This document shows, piece after piece, positions 11,537 to 13,406 of a DNA stretch of 13,406 nt (position 1 is the stretch's first letter; the number at the start of each line of letters is the position of its first letter). The position numbers were made by a program, and so were the translations under genes. The stretch is from CAVURW01 sp963743595 (lineage in GTDB: Bacteria > Verrucomicrobiota > Verrucomicrobiia > Methylacidiphilales > UBA1321), in contig CAVURW010000220.1 of the NCBI GenBank assembly GCA_963743595.1, positions 1 to 13,406 on the forward strand. The letters are read 5' to 3'. The notes beneath the pieces are model-generated. The model saw nothing but the letters and a program-made list of their open reading frames with translations. It was not told the DNA's origin and searched no databases.

Positions 11537-13270
11537 ATGACCTCAAAAACCTGGTGGCTCCCTAGTCTCGGTTTCTTTGTATTCATGGGGATCATGGTCT
11601 GCATGACCGCCGGTTATCTGGGCGATGGATTGGGAGATCCCGCCACCCCGCGCCATCTGCGTTCTGGGCTTTTCATTCACGATACCCACACCATCCCGCA
11701 TTCCGATTGGCTCGGGTTCTATGATCCGCCTTTGCCGTGGATCGATTTCGAGTGGGGATTCGAGTGTCTTCTCATTACTCTGTACGGATTCGGGAAAGTG
11801 CCCGCCTTGGTAGCCTACCTCTACATTGTTTATGGAATGGCGCTACTCACCGTTCATCGCACGCTCGTGATTCGTGGTTATTCATTCCCCATCTGTTCGC
11901 TCGTTACCATTTTCGTCGGGCTCACCCTACTGCTCCATTTCAGCGTGCGCCCTCCCATGATCACCTACTGGTTTCTGGCGGTTATCGTGGAGGTCTGGAG
12001 AAACCGGGGAGAATCGCCGTTGATTCGCGACTTTCTCTTCCTCCCCATCATGTTTATGGCGTGGACGTGGTTGCACGGTGGGTGGATCGCGGCGTTCCTC
12101 TTCTGGGGGCTCTCGTTTACCGGGCGGGGAATCGATGGTTTTCTGAGCAAAAAGGGCCTGCAATGGAAGCGGTTACTCCCGTGGTTCTACATGATCACGA
12201 TCTGTTTTCTGGCCACGTTCTTAAACCCATGCGGCATTTTCCTCCACGAGCAGCTCATCCACATGGCCGTTGCCTTAAAAAGTGCCGCCATGTGGGACGA
12301 GTACCATGTACCGAACTTCGCCGGGCCATCGCTCTCCGCCTGCATCCTCCTTTTCTACATGTTCGTCACGATCGGTACCCGCATGTTGAAAGAGGCACCT
12401 GCGTGGTCTGCGGAAGAGGGGTTGCCCTTGCTTGTCTTCACCTACTTCGCTTTTAAGGCGCAGCGGCACGGGATGCTTTTGGCCGTCATTGCCGCAGCGC
12501 CTCTCGCCCGGGATCTGGAGTTCGTCCTGCGCCGATATATTTTGAAGGGCTTTAAAGAACTGGAAGAGTGGCTGGATGAAATTCAGGCCACACAGCGAAC
12601 CGCCGGGGCCGATGCCTGGCTTTGCGTTGTTGCCATTCTCGTGGCCTACCCCATCTTCGCCGGGTCTGAGTTTGCGACCAATATCAAGGATGTCGGCTCG
12701 TTCCGTGTTCCCAGTGCCGTTGTCGACTTTGTAAAAACCCATCTGGATCACATGCGCCGCCCGCTCACCTCCACGGGCAACGCAGGTCCGCTGCTGTGGC
12801 TGGTTCGACCGAATTTCCGAGACAGCTTCGATGATCGAGGCGATCTCTATGGCGATCCCCAGGTCTTCGCATTCATCCACCTTCAAACGACGGCGAAGGG
12901 CTGGCTGGAGATCCTGAAAGCCGGGCACTACGATTCCGCCATTATGGAGACCGATTTCCCCCTCGCCCATGTGCTGGACCGCGTCCCCGGTTGGACCATC
13001 GTCTACCCCTCTAAGGAAGTTCGCACAAAGCTGGAAGGTGCCGATAACCCCTTTGTGAACCCCTACCTGGATGAATCGTCGACACAATCCACCACTGCAG
13101 CGAACGCGCCGCTGGCGCTAGTCAATTCCCCCAACCCCACCTCCACACACAGCGCTCCGCCTGCAAACCTAACCGATGAAGGCCGACTCTACATCTTCTT
13201 CTACGACCCCGTTATCGAATCTCACGTCACTGCAAACACGACTCCTCGCGTGACCCAGCCGGCTAACTAG
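11537..13270 (+). CDS. Polytopic membrane protein, GT-C glycosyltransferase-like
   Basis: The 577-residue product has about 10-11 predicted membrane helices (near 10-28, 89-110, 118-137, 140-155, 165-198, 213-230, 265-282, 297-325, 359-376) and a soluble C-terminal part from about 380. The first extracytoplasmic loop, residues 29-75, has the pattern D-x(5)-HLRSG-x(7)-IPHSDW-x(8)-PWIDFEWGFE. It resembles the DPD-WWHLRTGE...IP..D...W.DHEWL loop of a broad family of GT-C-like bacterial membrane proteins. SVRPP (136-140) and LNPCG (229-233) at helix ends also fit that family. The usual DPDxWWH acidic pair is weakened to GDPATPRH, so activity is uncertain. Residues 505-550 are a Pro/Ser/Thr/Asn-rich linker. 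It could glycosylate surface material using a lipid-linked sugar; this is inference. No Shine-Dalgarno; the ATG at 11537 follows the terminator closely. Confidence 0.85.
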   Translation: MTSKTWWLPSLGFFVFMGIMVCMTAGYLGDGLGDPATPRHLRSGLFIHDTHTIPHSDWLGFYDPPLPWIDFEWGFECLLITLYGFGKVPALVAYLYIVYGMALLTVHRTLVIRGYSFPICSLVTIFVGLTLLLHFSVRPPMITYWFLAVIVEVWRNRGESPLIRDFLFLPIMFMAWTWLHGGWIAAFLFWGLSFTGRGIDGFLSKKGLQWKRLLPWFYMITICFLATFLNPCGIFLHEQLIHMAVALKSAAMWDEYHVPNFAGPSLSACILLFYMFVTIGTRMLKEAPAWSAEEGLPLLVFTYFAFKAQRHGMLLAVIAAAPLARDLEFVLRRYILKGFKELEEWLDEIQATQRTAGADAWLCVVAILVAYPIFAGSEFATNIKDVGSFRVPSAVVDFVKTHLDHMRRPLTSTGNAGPLLWLVRPNFRDSFDDRGDLYGDPQVFAFIHLQTTAKGWLEILKAGHYDSAIMETDFPLAHVLDRVPGWTIVYPSKEVRTKLEGADNPFVNPYLDESSTQSTTAANAPLALVNSPNPTSTHSAPPANLTDEGRLYIFFYDPVIESHVTANTTPRVTQPAN

Positions 13271-13320
13271 CGGCACCACCATTTGCCCCGGAATGTTCTG
13301 CAGAGAGAGTGCGGCACCAC
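13270..13320 (+). repeat. Short direct repeat GCGGCACCAC
   Basis: GCGGCACCAC occurs at 13270-13279 and again at 13311-13320 just after the membrane protein gene. A perfect palindrome GGCAGCTGCC follows at 13322-13331, with a later GCC-rich stretch but no T-run, so it is at best an atypical terminator. Nothing coding was seen from 13271 to the end. Confidence 0.35.
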
Positions 13321-13344
13321 TGGCAGCTGCCTTCTGCCTTTAGG

Positions 13345-13390
13345 CCCCCAGCGGTAACGAGCGTAGCGAGGCAACCCTGGGTTCACCCAA
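13345..13390. repeat. Probable second copy of a REP-like intergenic repeat
   Basis: CCCCCAGCGGTAACGAGCG is followed by TAGCGAGGCAACCCTGGGTTCACCC, with a GGGTTCACCC core (13379-13388) nearly equal to the GGGTTTCACCC core at 4474-4484. The GC flanks differ, so it may be a partial or diverged copy, or a related family member. The window ends 16 bases later, so the element may continue. Confidence 0.4.
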
Positions 13391-13406
13391 AAGAGCGATT
13401 GCAGGC

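Noticed and set aside
11737..12456. Plus-strand 239-codon frame
   Set aside because: +1 frame inside the membrane protein gene; Arg/His-rich with no hydrophobic pattern.
12275..13087. Minus-strand 270-codon open frame
   Set aside because: Antisense to the multi-helix membrane protein; the plus-strand frame gives clear membrane helices and family motifs.
1..13406. CRISPR array, tRNA/rRNA genes, transposase or phage genes
   Set aside because: No regularly spaced repeats, cloverleaf-like sequence, rRNA motif, or DDE/tyrosine/serine recombinase motif was seen.

Overview
The window looks like a stretch of a planctomycete-type chromosome, possibly Gemmataceae. This is inferred from gene style and repeats only; there is no rRNA or other marker gene to confirm it. 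Supporting signs are many genes without a Shine-Dalgarno sequence, Ser/Thr/Cys-rich proteins of unknown function, a Flp-type pilin behind a sigma-54 promoter, CCCGGG-hairpin intergenic repeats, and a mix of conserved metabolic and lineage-restricted genes. There is no tRNA, rRNA, CRISPR array, transposase or phage gene.

Left part (1-2700): the tail of an unknown gene (1-102), a Cys/Ser/Thr-rich protein (137-1081) and a 66-residue gene translationally coupled to it (1078-1278) run on the + strand. They meet a convergent AAA_14/DUF4143-type ATPase (1285-2517, -), whose start is preceded by overlapping palindromes.

Middle accessory block (2744-4363, +): two tandem copies of an unrecognised protein family. 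The first copy is intact (260 aa). The second is split into two overlapping reading frames that together match the full length of the first, suggesting a frameshift. A non-coding patch with REP-like hairpins (about 4427-4515) follows.

Central operon (10771 down to 4569, -): ribulokinase araB, an L-fucose/L-arabinose isomerase-family enzyme, L-ribulose-5-phosphate 4-epimerase araD, a dienelactone-hydrolase-like protein lacking the usual nucleophile, and a TPR protein. Gaps are 34, 3, -4 and 23 bp, so they are probably one transcript. The first three make a complete route from L-arabinose to D-xylulose-5-phosphate, provided the isomerase acts on arabinose. It is not the classical AraA. No transporter or AraC/AraR regulator is in view.

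Right part (11016-13406, +): a sigma-54 promoter with an exact consensus match drives a 37-codon ORF overlapping by ATGA with a Flp-family prepilin, followed by a strong intrinsic terminator. A 577-residue polytopic membrane protein resembling GT-C glycosyltransferases comes next. The window ends in non-coding sequence with short repeats, one resembling the hairpin repeat near 4471.
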